Assembly (NCBI GenBank): GCA_020809705.1
Contig: CP085833.1
Coordinates: forward strand, 3,596,001-3,660,000
Length of the DNA stretch: 64,000 nt
Source: Calonectria ilicicola
Taxonomy: Eukaryota; Ascomycota; Sordariomycetes; Hypocreales; Nectriaceae
Direction of reading: 5' to 3'
The notes beneath the pieces are model-generated. The model saw nothing but the letters and a program-made list of their open reading frames with translations. It made no database searches and was not told the origin of the DNA. How positions within the stretch are numbered: the stretch's first letter is position 1; each line of letters starts with the position of its first letter. The translations under genes were made by a program, and so were the position numbers. Shown one piece after another: positions 32,676-45,857 of this stretch.

Positions 32676-33189
32676 TTATAGAATTGCAACAACGGCAATT
32701 GCAGCAGCAGCTCCCGTCCACGCCATGTCTAGAGGGAGTTGAGACATGGCACCGCTAGTTGCTGTCGGTGTGGGGGTCGGGGTGGCCCGGAGTCGGGCGA
32801 TTTGAGAATAGCATAGTTCGCCGACGACAGTCGCAACCTCTGCAGTAGGTGTTAGTGTCATGTTAAAATCCGATTTGAGAAGGATTAAATTAGTGAGTGG
32901 GAAGATGCTGAGTGAACATACCAGAAAACTGTTCGAGCTTACAGCCAGCATGGACCAGACAGGGCGATTGGTCCTTGATGATGGCTTCCAGATGGGTGCA
33001 TTGACAGTCAACATCAAGCATAGAACAGCCAAACTTTTCGGCACCCTCGGTGAGACAGTTGAGGGAACATTCGGGAAGCTTTTCTCGTAGCTTCAGCAGC
33101 TGTTCGATATCCATGGCCAATGTAGTTGACGTGAGAAGAGTAGTGGTGGCGAGCAGCAGGAGTCGCCGGAGTGAGATGTTGAAGGTCAT
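32676..33189 (-). CDS. CFEM-domain secreted, probably GPI-anchored protein
   Basis: Two exons (33189-32922 and 32839-32676) give 143 aa. The intron has GTATGT and GCAG ends. Residues 1-25 (MTFNISLRRLLLLATTTLLTSTTLA) form a signal peptide. The CFEM cysteine pattern follows: PECSLNC, FGCSMLDVDCQC, SPCLVHAGC and ELC after the intron, eight cysteines in all, with the conserved Asp between the third and fourth cysteines. A TPTPTPTATSG linker and a hydrophobic tail (AWTGAAAAIAVVAIL) fit a GPI signal. CFEM proteins of fungi sit in the wall or membrane; some bind heme, others act in adhesion or host interaction. Upstream ATGs in frame (33282) lie in the leader and would bury the signal peptide. Confidence 0.88.
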
Positions 33190-36100
33190 TGTGAACCGTG
33201 TGCGGCCGAATATGGAGTCGGTAGAAGGAGGATCTGAAAGAAACAAATTTGCCAAGATACAGGAGTTGGGATGAATTTTCACAGTTATAAACTGGACAAA
33301 AGGGCGACTGGGTGGTGCTCATATGGGAGCGGCAGCTGGAGTCCGAGGGAACGACACGATGGACGTGCGTGCAACAAGATCAGGGCTGGAGGCAAAGACG
33401 AGTCTTAAAGGTGCCACGGTCGTAAGTGTCAGATAATGACAAAAAAGCACCGTTCGTCGTATAACGTGGGCGACGAGCTGGGAAAAGAAAAGAAAAAGAG
33501 GAACCCGATGTCCTCCTGCAGATGGCAAAACCCGCCATACATGAACCCCGTTTTGTCGCCCACCCACATTTTGGGATTGGAGGGGGGGGGAGGGAGGGAC
33601 GGTGGACGACGGGACGACAAGTATGGACCATGCGTGTATAATTCCCGCCAATTCTCTAATTCATCTCGTCCCTTTCCCACCAGCGCCATCGTAACACCAC
33701 AGCCTACGCCCATCGGGGACAAGCCGGATTCCAGGCCAAGAAAGCCGCGGGCGCTGGCATTGCACCAACCAAGTCGTCGACTCAGGCACCGCGGCCGCGC
33801 CGGTGGAGGCGCATTATTTCCCGGGTCCCCAAGCAAGGTGCGCTGCTGCGGCTGCGTCCGGGCTTGCGAGAGATATTCCCAATGTCCAAGCGTAGAGCAC
33901 GAATTTGGGTGGTTAGATCTGAACAAGCGTGAAGAATCCCAAGGCCCGTCTCAAGGGGGCACCCTGGTCCCCACGTTGTGACGACCCAGGGCGTTAGGCC
34001 CATTCCGGTGGCCCACTGGCACCCATGGGCTCTCCCACAGTCCACAGTCCCCACACCCGTATTCTCTTCTTGCTGTCTGTGTGCCGGCTTGGTCTATCTC
34101 AATCACAGGGCGCTGAGCAAAGACGGCATCCGGGCCTCTTCATTGGGACAGACGTGGCAGCCTCCTTTGCAAATAGTCTAGGGGGAAGCGGCTGGTAGTT
34201 TTCGCTCTCTCGTCTCTGCCACGCCAAGAATTGGCCGTTCCCCCGTGTTATTCGCCCAAACGAACAGAGTGTAGCGTTGTGCCGGACTGTTGGGGCGCTG
34301 CCGCTGTTGCTGATATCGGTTGTTACAGGCTGGCTGCATACAGGTGCCAGGGGGGCTGAGGGAGGAGGAGGCCCCCTGGGCCTATGGGGCTGCTGCGGTG
34401 CCTGGGAGCGGTGGCAACCCTTGCGATGGTCCAGCCCTGCCGGTCCTCAGCCTGTGAGCAGCGGGCACAGACGCTGTGGATGTTGACCAAGGCCGTGATG
34501 GCGCTGCTGGTTGGCTGCCGCAATGTTGACAGGCTTGACGGGCCTTGGTCTTGAACAACGTTTGCAAGGTTCATTGGTGGCGATTGAGATGGGATAGGTA
34601 ACTTGTCATTTGCGTGCAGAGCAATTTTTTTTCTCCTCCATATGCATACTTCATTTTGCTCCATCTAGGTAAGACACCACCCTGTGATGCATTGCAATGG
34701 GACCCCAGTCTACCTGAGTTCGAATGGCATAAATGTCCAAAGACCAGGTGGACACAGTAATTAACAATTTTTGTCTGCACCGGGAACACGTAGGTAAAAA
34801 AAAAAAAAAAAAATCTACCTTCTCACCCATCATCGTATGCACTGAAAAAATATTCCAACGTTCGGTTTCGGGTTGGTCTACTTACATGGATGCCATCCGT
34901 CAACTGAGCCCCCCCGCATAAGATCAACCATAGGCTTTCGGAACCCCAGCCGTAGGACAGGCATTGTGTGCACCGGGCCAATCTACGCACTCAGCCCTAC
35001 ACCCATCCAGGCACAGAGCCCATCGCAACGGGAAGCGACCTGGCTCCAGCCCATGATGTTACCTCGGAGGACATGCCCCAGAGGGAGATCGCGGGGTAGA
35101 GCTGAGCAGGGCATTGCTTTGTGATGTGAGGGTGGTGGTGCTGGCCTTTCTTCTTATTCTTCGTGTCTCTCTCCTCCGGTTTTGCCATGGGCCGACTTTC
35201 CGAGCAGCAACGGTCGTTCTTCGGTCATGACATCAGAGGATTCAGATCGATGCCAACCGGAAGCGAGAGAAACGGTTTTTGGCTCCTTTTACACCAGACT
35301 ACCTGTCATAAAGGGGGGAAAACCGTTGAATGCAAGCATGTTGATCTTGGAGATGCCAAATACACGCTCCGGGCTTTCCGTGAACATGAGCAGTCATCGG
35401 GATAGTATTGGTTTGTTGGGAAAACCTCACGTGAACTTTCCGTGACAAAGATCCAATCACTTTCTACCCATATGATACACGATTCCCCCATCAAACCAAA
35501 ATGGCACGCATAGTGTAAGAATCCGGAAAGATTCGTCTGCCGGACATTCGCGTCATGTGTGCTACACCACTACGCGGCCTCTAAATCCGTAGCCCCTGTC
35601 CAGTCGACGATCATTTTTAATTCGTAGAACCTGCGTTCCCGTGCTCTTCCCGGATGGCTATAATATTTTATGCTATAACATAACCTCTTCAGCTCTCGGG
35701 CTCGGGCCAACTGAACCGTCGCTACTAACTACCCCGAGGCTGTGGATTTAGCCTATAACCACAGACGAGAGAGAGAGAAAGCATGATTTGTTTCAAGCAA
35801 GCTCTTTGCGAACATGCAGGAAGGGAAACGACCGGACAATCGGGATTCCATTCTAATCTCACCCTGGCTCTAGTATATCCAATAGAGCGTTTAGGTTCGT
35901 CTGCTGAAAGCTAGTGCCATCTTTTCTTTTTGGATATTCGGGAGGACGAGACTTTGACGCTAGAGTACGGTCCCCGAGTAGAGAGTTCTGTCGAAGCGAA
36001 CCTTGTACCTGAGTGAATTGTTTCACCCCCGAACTTTGAAGTTGGCTGCGGCGCTCGTGGATGAACCACTCAAGGAAGCGGACTCGAACCATGTGCAGAG

Positions 36101-38292
36101 ACGATGTACGCAATAGGTTTACGGTTGACCATTCGGGATTTCCAAAACCATACCCAAAGTTTGGTTCTGAAACGTCAAGTCAGCCATGCGACCTAGGGTT
36201 GCATCTGGCTTTCTTCGGCTTTCCCCAATGCCCATCTTTCTCCATTCCATTTTTGGCTATACTGGCAAGCCCCAATAACGTCATGCGACCCTAGACTGGC
36301 TGTTATGGGATAATTTTTACGCCGGGTCAAGTTTATTCTTGCATATATGGTATTGGGTGTAGTTTGAAGAGCCATACTAAAGCCATGGCTACTGATGCGA
36401 CCTGTTCGGCTTACGTAGGATACCTAGACTTATACGCACATTGAATAGTGAGACATGGCCTAAAAAAAATCGGTGGTTGTTAACGACATAGCCGTGATTG
36501 GATATGTTAGATGGATTGTTCTTGAACTAGCCATGAGAAACCATGATTAATCATAGCAAAGCAGTGCAGTGTTCCTGTTTCACGCTCGTTACGAAATTGG
36601 ACCTTGCACTACATCTCATCATGGATGCTCTCAGACCTACCAGTGTTGATTGATGGATATTATCCTTTTAATAGCAAGATGGTGAAGCATTTCAACATCC
36701 GAGAGCAGTCAACTTAACCTTGAGACATGGCTGTGACTGAGGCCTCCACAACAGGACATGGGATCCACTTTTGCAGATACTGGGATGCTCAACCACAGTA
36801 ATAACCAACACACCAAAGCACTACGAAATGAACAGCTCCAGCTTTTCAGATCCCACGGCATTCGGTAGCTTCCGAACAGTTTGCTTTCGAGAGGTGCGAT
36901 GTTACAAACCTACGTGGCAAGCTATGGGCTAGGACGTTTATGTGTCCCAGGCATGCATCTCTACAACTAACTAAGATTTGAACGCGTGAAAAAAAAAAGG
37001 GGGTTGAAGTTTGTCAGTTGACATAAAATATGGTCATCCGCAACGGCAGGATTTTCCAGCCTCAGTGCTTGACTCTAATATTGGTCATCATCATGTAAAC
37101 TTCAACCTCCGTCTTGATCCAGATTCAGGCTCCCTCAGGAGGAACTTCCCACGAAGTTTAGAGTGTAAAAAAAGAGGAAACCATCGTCTGAATGTTGACG
37201 ATTGGGCCCCCCTCGCATCAAGAATGGGCCCCATTGAGTAACTCGGCTTTCACCGAGCAATCGCATACCTATCAACCTTGACAACAAGTCCTCTGCGCCC
37301 GACACCACACCCACAGGCACCGAGCGGATCTGTCCACCTCCCTCACGCATGCCACCAGGCCAAGTCGAATACCTCATCCCACCGGCTCGGACTCATATCT
37401 TCATCCATAGGGTCCGGGGGTCGAGGTAAACTGCTTGGGGATCTGGATTGACGCGCAGATATAACAGTGGATAGGGCCGATGCAAGGAGAGGGCCTGGGC
37501 ACGGAGGTCAACCGCAGTGCTTTTATGGCGGCGCGTTTCCGCAACCTCTGTGAAGAGACGTCCGGGGACTTTCCCCAAAGCATGGAGAGGAGACGCTGAA
37601 GAACAGCGTCTCTGTGTGTAAGCTTCGAATGGCGATTTATTGAACGAGGGGGGTGGTGAGGAAAGAAAGAAAAGGAAAAGGAAAAAGAGTGGATGAAGCA
37701 ACTTGAAGTCAAGAATTTCAGTGTCACGTGCTGGTGGCAGATACTGTGGGCCCATTGAAATATCCATTTTGTAATCTGATGAGTAACGATACTTGGCTGT
37801 GCAGAGCCGTCAGAATGCTCATGAATTTGGAGAGAATTAGAAATAAAAGTGAAATCTGGGATATGGCCTTACGGGATTCATTTTCGAGATGATTTTCTGC
37901 TCGAAGAATACCAGTTGAGTGCTTGAAAATATGAGGTTTGGGTTCCTTACTAAGCCAAGCTAGGGGGTGCTTGCATGGCAATTGGGGGTGGTTGTAGGGG
38001 TATTTTTTTCCCAAGTCGCGTAACAGGACAAAGAGCCAATCCGAGCTCCGCGTCAACGAGGCTGGGTAGCTGCCTTCGTGCCTATTCTTCGCCTTGACAT
38101 ACATAGGACCTGCGCATCCATCGTCAACGGGCTACTCGAACCTCGAACCGCATTAACCACTCGCCATACTTGGGAGGCCGACTTGCTCTTGGATTTTTCT
38201 CGTCTCAGTGTGCTGACGGGTGATTGCGTTGAGCTCAAGCGACTGGAAAAAAACTTCGTTGTTTTGCCAACTCAACTTTTGCGGCCGCAACG
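33190..38292. other. Gene-poor stretch, 5.1 kb, between CFEM and RAE1
   Basis: It separates two divergent genes and contains no frame I can support as coding. Visible elements are a G-run near 33577-33600, a 17-nt poly-A run around 34797-34813, and several pyrimidine-rich tracts. It may hold long leaders, noncoding transcripts or a gene with many introns that I cannot recognise. Confidence 0.5.
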
Positions 38293-39512
38293 ATGTCGAC
38301 ACTCTTTGGCGGCGCTGCTGCGAGCTCAGCTTCGAGCAACACCACTGGCGATCTCAAGAACGATGTTGCCTTGAGCGATCCCCCTTCCGACTCCATCTCC
38401 GACCTTGCTTTCTCGCCGGCGCAAAACGGTCCCGACTTCCTGGCTGTCGCGAGTTGGGATAACAAGATCCGCATCTACGAAATCAACCAGAGCGGTCAGA
38501 GCCAGGGGCGACACGCCTACGAACACAGCCAGCCCGTCCTGAACTGCGACTTTTCCAAGGTAAGACGACTTTTCATATCTGAGATGGTCCCTGGAGGCCG
38601 GCAAGGGGACGGAATGGGTTGGATTGAGACAAAAGCTAACAATGCCATTAGGATGGAACCAAAATCGCTTCTGCCGGTGCCGACAAGAACATTAAGGTTT
38701 GCGATCTTGCCTCGCAGCAGGACATTGTCATCGGCACTCACGATCAGCCCGTACGAACCTGTCGCTTCTTCGACAGCGGCAACGGCCCAATGGTCGTGTC
38801 TGGATCTTGGGATAAGACGGTGAAGTACTGGGATCTTCGACAGCAGGGCCCTGCGGCCACTGTGACCTGCCAGGAGCGAGTCTACACAATGGATGTCCGT
38901 GACAACCTGTGCGTTGTCGGAACTGCCGATCGATATATCAACGTCATCGACTTGAAGAACCCTACCAAGTTCTACAAGACGCTGCAGAGCCCTCTGAAGT
39001 GGCAAACTCGAGTTGTGAGCTGCTTCACAGATTCGGCAGGATTCGCCATTGGTAGCATCGAGGGTCGATGTGCGATCCAGTACGTCGAGGACAAGGACTC
39101 AAGGTATGTTCTAAATTGTGCCACCAAGGGACGATCATGTACTAACAATTCTAGTTCCAACTTCTCCTTCAAATGTCACCGTGACCCTCCCGCCAACAAC
39201 ACCACCAACGTCTACGCCGTCAACGACATTTCCTTCCACCCCGTCCACGGCACATTCAGCACTGCTGGATCTGATGGTACGTTCCACTTCTGGGACAAGG
39301 ATGCTAAGCACCGTCTCAAGGGTTACCCCAACGTCGGTGGCAGCATCACAGCCACTACCTTCAACAAGAACGGTTCCATTTTTGCCTATGCCGTTAGTTA
39401 CGACTGGGCCAAGGGTTACCAGCACAACACTCAGAACTACCCTGTCAAGGTTATGTTGCACCCTGTCAACAACGACGAGTGCAAGCCCCGACCCTCGATG
39501 AAGAAGAGGTAA
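38293..39512 (+). CDS. RAE1: mRNA export factor Rae1/Gle2 (WD40)
   Basis: Three exons (38293-38559, 38652-39103, 39155-39512) give 358 aa, the normal length. After a short N-terminal tail (MSTLFGGAAASSASSNTTGD) the chain forms a seven-bladed WD40 propeller. Blades show VASWDNKIRIYEI, SAGADKNIKVCDL, VSGSWDKTVKYWDL and STAGSDGTFHFWDK. The C-terminal segment SYDWAKGYQ and HPVNNDECKPRPSMKKR is diagnostic of Rae1/Gle2. The protein binds the GLEBS motif of Nup98-type nucleoporins at the nuclear pore and supports poly(A)+ RNA export. Residues 1-20 carry no targeting signal. A CAA-triplet run lies in the 3' flank (39710-39730). Confidence 0.96.
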
Positions 39513-40137
39513 AGGCGGACAAACGAAATTTGGGGGGAATGGAGACTTGGTGGCGAACGGGTTCAGAGAAACATGGTAGTTGAATTAGTTTTTCAATTTT
39601 GTACGGCTATAAAACAGAAACTGAAATCAGGAAGCGACGGAATTGGAGCCAGTGGACTAGGGTGGTAGTAGGATGAAGAGGTGTTATGAGAGATGATACC
39701 ATAGAAACAACAACAACAACAACAACACAACAAACACATACTATCACATTGAACACATGGCATAAATAATTAGGTAGCATAGGTCAGGAAATCAAGTTTT
39801 GGGCACTTAAGTGGAACAATTCTTTTTGGACAAATCAATCAAGGTTGAATTTTCAAGTGATTCGTCTAGATCATGAGAGCTAGATCGTGGCTCGATTTTG
39901 AGCATAGCTAGATAAATTATAACAAAGTGCGCATCATTCTTGATCCCGCGCAAACATAAAAAACAATTACAACGCTGATAATCGCCTAATTGCAGGCTGG
40001 TCGTCTGATCATGAACGGACCTTGGCCTATGGTAAAACAGTCCCGCTTCTCCTCCTCATAGTTGTGACAAATGTAAAATGGTGGCAGATTTTGTGATCTT
40101 CTTTTCTTTTTTTTTGTTGAGATGTCAGTCGCTTGTA
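39513..40137. other. Convergent 3' flank with a CAA-triplet run
   Basis: A run of about seven CAA/ACA triplets at 39710-39730. Otherwise AT-rich with no gene. Confidence 0.5.
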
Positions 40138-40784
40138 TTAGGCGGCTTTACTCTGGGGGCCACCACCGACAACATCAGCAACCATTCCGCGCCAGATGTC
40201 GCCAATCATGCTGCTGTGGTCCTGCTTGGCGGGCTCCTCGTGGGCAAACTTTAGCTCAACACCGTCAATGGAGATACCCTCCACACCAGCGAGGGGAGCA
40301 CCGGGGACAACGGTATCGGGGTTGGCGGCGACAATGGTACCGGGTTGCGAAGCCAGGTCGGCGGCGTCAGAGAAAGCAGAGTGGTGGGTGGTGTAGTTGT
40401 CTGGGAGCAGAGGCATGCGAGGCAAGGGCTCGTCAGAGGCGGGGAGACGGTAGATAGCAGGAAGAACGGTAGCATCAAGATGCGACTTGGGGGTGTAAGA
40501 GGGAGCAGATGAGTGGAAGCCCTGCATCAACGGCTTGGGGCGGTTGGCGATAGATGGCTGAGGAGTAGGGCGGTGCTTTGTGGTGATGTGACGGGACTAG
40601 AGCAGCATAGTTAGCAATGGCGCCTTGAAGAGGTGGTTCTCAATTAACGAACGTGACATACCTCGTCGGTGCGGCGAGAGCGGAGGAGCTCATCGTACTT
40701 GGGCATCAGAACTGCGCCGGCACTGCGCTGCGACTCAAGCAGAGTGCGGGTGAGTTTTGAGGCGGGAGCAGTGATTCGCGACAT
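40138..40784 (-). CDS. Small conserved-looking protein, probably mitochondrial
   Basis: Two exons (40784-40662 and 40596-40138) give 193 aa. The intron has GTATGT and CTAG ends. I do not recognise the family. The N-terminus (MSRITAPASKLTRTLLESQR) is basic and Ser/Thr-rich, and QGFHSSAPSY near residue 70 looks like a mitochondrial presequence cleavage region. The rest is hydrophilic with many Pro and Ala, and no membrane segment. Clean splice signals and good codon phase support a real gene. The ATG at 40784 is chosen because the upstream frame is cysteine-rich and unlike the rest. Confidence 0.75.
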
Positions 40785-43700
40785 TGCGATTGGATGTGGC
40801 TGAAGATAGAGAAATAGACGGGGTTTGGTTTTTTTTTGGTATGCGACGCAACAATCGAGGTCACAAAGTTGGTTGGCTACACAAAATGTGTACGAGATAT
40901 GAGATGGGTGGTAGCTTGGTTTATAGAGCAACAGTTCTTGGAGGGGGGCAGAGATGACAAGAATGTGAGAGACAGGAAGGGAGAGGGGAACAGATGCGGT
41001 CAGTCTAGATATAGTCAGCGGTTGATGGGCAATTAGAGACGGAGTAAGTCGCTGAGGAGGGTCGAGGAGGGTCGAGGAGGGTCGTGGAGGGACGAGGAGG
41101 GTGTGTGAGATGTCGTGGCTCGCTCACACCTCCCGTTCGAGAGGGTCAGAGAGGGTCATTCGGTACATGCACCCCCCCGCTCGTCCAAGTTCGGGACATG
41201 GGATTGCCTGATGGGATCCATATTTGACTTGGTCACTCGCAAGCGCTCCAGGATACCTCCAGGATGCGCGAGGGTTCACAGGGGTGGTGGAAGTCCATGT
41301 CCGTTGGATGCAAATGCAATCGTGGTCTGCTCTGCTGCGCGCCGGCTGCTTGCGCGCTGTCGGGTTTGGGCTCGACCTTTCTCACAGTGAAGGCACTGTT
41401 GCGTTTCGTCTTTTGCTGGGCTGCTGCGACAAGCCCACAATCCACAGCCCACAATCCCACAAGCGGCCTGCAAGCCATGGCCCGTGGCGGGGGGACGACT
41501 AGGCCTGAGGCGGTATGTTGAGGACCAATCACACAGCCCTGATGTTGACGCCGCCCTTGCTGCTGCTGCTGCTGTTGCTACTGCTGCTCCCCCAAGCTCC
41601 CAGCTCCCGTCACCCAGCTTCGCTCCCTTTAGCACCTTGCTAGCAGCCCCGCCTCCGACCACTCGCTCTCCTGTGACGGCCACCCACTCCGCCAGCTTTC
41701 CAGCCCGGAAGGGCCCCCAAGGTTCCCGCCCCCGAAGCTCCCAGCTAGTGCTCTGGGGCACAGGAAGGGCATCAATCATTCACCAAAGACACCGCCGCCT
41801 CGCCTGCCAGCCGGGTCCCCTGGTGCCCACCGACTGGACCCTGGTTTCAACCATCAAGAAGAACCTTGGAAGCTCAGGGCCATGTAGAAGGGGGAAAAGA
41901 AGCAAGCTGCCACGTGCCTGGCGACCTGCTATTCCACGTATCAACGACCCAAGACAAGGAAAAGCAGGGCGACGGATGATGGAAGGGCAGCAAACCACTA
42001 CCACCACCACCCTCCCACGCAACGGAAAAAACGGGTGGCATCATTGGCGACCTGCTTTTGGATTGGATCCATGTTGCTATACCATTCTCAAACCTTGCGA
42101 CTTGCTGTATATGTTACGTACATGCAGACCTGCCAGTCGGAACTGGAACTCGTTGAGAAAGCTTCTGCTGGAGAGCAATCAAGCCAAGGCACCGCGCCAG
42201 TTGCGTGTGGAGCCCCTCGCTGCTTTTAGTTGGTGCCTCTGCCCCCCATGTCTTGGGGTGGGCGATCAATCTGGGCTCGGCAGGGGAAGACACAAAACCG
42301 CAGACGAGAGAGATCTGGGCAAGGTTGTGCCCGTCTCTGGTCCGCCTCGCCATGACATGCCTTATGCCAATGCTTCGACCACTATTGCACCTCTTCAAAA
42401 TGAATATGGATGCGCTTTGGCTAAGCCACAATCCGGGGCAAGATGCATACGCAACCCCAACTCAAACCCCAGAATGGACGAGGAATCAAGCGTGAAACGA
42501 GTAACTCAGCTTTATTTCGTTGCCCACAAGGGTCGCATGCTTTGCTGCTTCTGAAAAAGCGGCAATGAAGCTAGTGATCGCTTGTCGGCACGGCACTGGA
42601 GAACGATTTGGAAACACAGTTGGGGGGGAGGGAACTGCTGGTCCTGTTGCCGGCACTGCTGCTGGCTGCTGCTGACGGCACTGCGTGTGCGTGAGAGAGG
42701 GAAAGAGCAAAGCTCGAGCTTTAGGGTGAGCCGTGTGACGCCGAATACCGAATCAGGAACGGACGAGGGCTCCCTTGTCGCGTTCTCCAGAGACCTGCCA
42801 GAGGGCTCGCTCGGTTGGTCGGTGGCGGTCGGAGGGTTTCCCTTCCCCCTTTTGGCCGGAGGACCTGCAACTGCGCTGTCTATTCACAGCAATTCGGTCA
42901 AAATTTCCGACGTTGGAACTACAGAGCAATTACCAATTGCCGCGGGCGACCGGGACCACTGTCAGTTTGTCGTCCTTTCGGCAATGAGGAATGAGTAATG
43001 AGCGGTGGTTTTATCCGACACACAGTCACGAGACGAGAACTTTACGGAGAAGTATGAGTGATGAAATGAAGTCCATCCGAGGCTGTGACGGAACTCAATG
43101 GCCGCCGATTTTGCAAGATTCAGTGATTGTCTGCTTCTGTCACATCAAAAGGTTGACGAGCAGGATGCCCACGCGGGAGGGCTGCTGCACAGGGCAAATG
43201 CTGGCTGGCAATTCTACACCTACGCATGCGCCACCACTTGATGTAGCGGCTCACCCCTCCTCCCTCACCCAGTGGATGCATTGCACTACACTGCACGTGT
43301 ATTACTCGTGCCGTGCTCATACCTGTGCGGTACGGTACGTTGTGTGCGCGGGTGTTTGTTGAGGACCAGGCTCTGGTCGTCTACCAAAGCTGGGCTGCGG
43401 TATGTCAATCCTCCTATTGCTATCTCCAGGGCCCCTCCCCCTGGCGAAGGAACAAAGCGGCAAGCGAAAGCAACCTAATCTCAACATGAAGGTTAACTAT
43501 GTGATGCTTCTATTTTGGACGGGCTTTGTTGAACAGTGCCCGGCAAGGCCCCCCTCACACCGAGTCCGCTGAGTGGCGAATGGCAGGTCGCGTTTACGAG
43601 GTGAGGGCTGGTGCTTGCTGGTGCTCGCTGGTGCTTCACCGTGGGCCAGTGTCCACTTTGTCGAAATGACGACGCCCTCAACAGAAATGCCGGGTACGTA

Positions 43701-45857
43701 CCACACGCCCCTTCACCGATTCCAGGGAGTCGGGACTATCCGATGGCGATGTGAACTAAATCTCTCGTCTTCGGGAAGGCCTCCGTATTCTTGTTTATTT
43801 TTGATCCAAGCCAATTCAATTTCTCAGCCCGGAAAAAAAAAAAAAAAGAAGGCGAGTGGCGAGTGAACGAGAAATAGAGACAGACAGGGAGAGAGAGTTA
43901 GAGGGACACAACTTGGGACGGCTTCGGCCGCTTACCCCTCCCACTCCCACTCCCACTCCCGCTCCGTCTCTCTCTGCTCACGCCTCCGTCGACTTACGCC
44001 TCTCTCCTCCATGGCTTCATCTCATCGTGCCACTTCGTCAGGTGACACATGGCACAAACCAAAAAAAGACGGCGCAGCTTTCCCGATTTTCTGCTTGCTT
44101 GCTAATGGATATCCACTCATCGCCCATTGGGGGATGTTGTCGACTATCACCTACAGTTCCCTATCGGAGAGCACCCTTCACATGCGCTGATAGTCCACCA
44201 TCCACTACTACCACTACTCCCACCACCACCACCACCATCCTCATGCTCTGATGTGATGCTCCAATCCGGACCGGCATCCGGACCGGCGGTCACTGCGTAT
44301 CTGCATGCGCCCGTCTCATCCTCATGCAACCTCTGTTTTGGCTGTCCTACACACCTTGTAAAAACCCCCGGCTGATCCGGCTTCACGCTGCAACATGCCC
44401 AGACCCGTGGGTGGCTGATACAAACAATTGCGCATTGCTTGTGATACACCGAACGCGCCCAGTCCCTCTCATTAGGCGCATATCATCATGTAGCTTTTTT
44501 CGTTGGGCAAGCAAGTTTTTGTAGCACCCAGTGACCAGATCTGCCCCTGCATCCTTCCGGTCGTGTCACCCTGTCAATGGAACTCTGTTATCCAATTCCA
44601 AACAAGAAAAGCCTCGCAAGAAATTGTCTCTCAAACGGTTGATATCAAGGTCGAAATACTTTGACCGAGACAAAAATTCGCTTGGCTTTTGGCTGGCTTG
44701 GCATCTCCCTAGGGCCAATTACACGGGCCTTGACCTGCATTTGCCGTGGTCACGCAGATAGTTGGTCAGAGACACCGAATGCGGCCGCGACGATCAACAG
44801 ATATTGACAGGGCTTGCGGCGCCTCAACGGGCTGTCACTACGAGAGCTAGCACGGCCTTGGCACATGGTGATTTACATTGCGCAGCCCTCCGCAGGGCGC
44901 TATGAGTATGAGACGCGTTCTTGGCAATAAAAGAAGTAAAAAGGACCGAGTTGTCAAGAGTCTAGTCAGGTTCGCTTCTATCGTGTGCGCGTGCGTGTAT
45001 GTGTTCGCAAACCTGACTCGCCTCAACTTGGCCGTGACACGCACGCCCTCGGATGGAGGCCCTCCTCCACAGTCCTGAACCACGCTGCCCTCCCTATTTA
45101 GCCTGAACGAGTGCCAATCGCAACGCGTAGCCTGTACACATGGAATGCCGCCAAGCGCTTCCGAAACATGGCGAGTTCCCGTCTTCCCATTTTCGTACTC
45201 GCTCGCTCGCAAAAACAAAATAAGAATATACAAGCATGCCAACAAGCGCCCCGTGCGTTGGAACAGACATAAGCTTAGAGGGACGTAAAACGCATTCTTC
45301 CCCGCAATAAAAGAAAGAAAGACAAATCAATTGTACAAAACTTCAATATCATTCTGGTTAGGTATCATCTATGCTAAGGAAATATTTGCCTTCCAAACCC
45401 TTCGGGGATAAGGAACCAACTGAAAAGAATCCATCTAGTAATAGCAACATTCTGACCATGGTAATTTCAACTCCTGACGTAATAAAACACCACTCTCGCC
45501 TGCCTGCTCCCGGCGTCTATGCATGTATACAATCGGGAGGCGTTGCATTCTCTCTCTTTTTTTTGTTCGCCATTCTATCATAGATGGATGCATGACTGTA
45601 TTCTGTAAAGCGACGGAAACCCCAGCCTGAAAAAAAATTGCAATAGAAAAAAAATGAACCCGCTATCTGTGCAAAGAAACTCGACCAAAAGCAAAAAAAA
45701 AAAGATTGGTGTTGATCCAAAGAATTCAAATGGAGACTCGTCTTGATATGATACGTTACGCTGGTGCTCCGTCATATGTTCGTGTCGTGAATAGCATCCA
45801 TCCGCTCGGGCGAGGACTCTCTCGTGAATAGGAAATGTCAAAACATCGTATCCGAGT
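40785..45857. other. Gene-poor stretch, 5.1 kb, between the small mitochondrial gene and ATG2
   Basis: No supported gene. It holds a five-unit 10-bp G-rich tandem repeat (41054-41103), GCT/GTT and ACC triplet tracts near 41560 and 42000, and a run of CCCACT hexamers near 43938-43962. A 1.07-kb open frame at 41484-42554 has strongly biased composition (Pro, Arg, Ser) and no domain. Confidence 0.5.
41054..41103 (+). repeat. G-rich 10-bp tandem repeat, five units
   Basis: Units read GAGGAGGGTC three times, then GTGGAGGGAC and GAGGAGGGTG. Each unit carries a GG and a GGG run, so a G-quadruplex is possible on the plus strand. Confidence 0.85.

Noticed and set aside
33436..33981. 181-codon plus-strand frame in the gene-poor stretch
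   Set aside because: Composition follows G/C-rich simple sequence and no ortholog-like domain is visible.
36061..36110. Possible tRNA T arm (GGTTCGAGTCC on the minus strand)
   Set aside because: The flanking bases do not pair and there is no D arm or acceptor stem.
41484..42554. 356-codon frame as a protein-coding gene
   Set aside because: Biased composition, triplet repeats and no domain; kept only as an observation.
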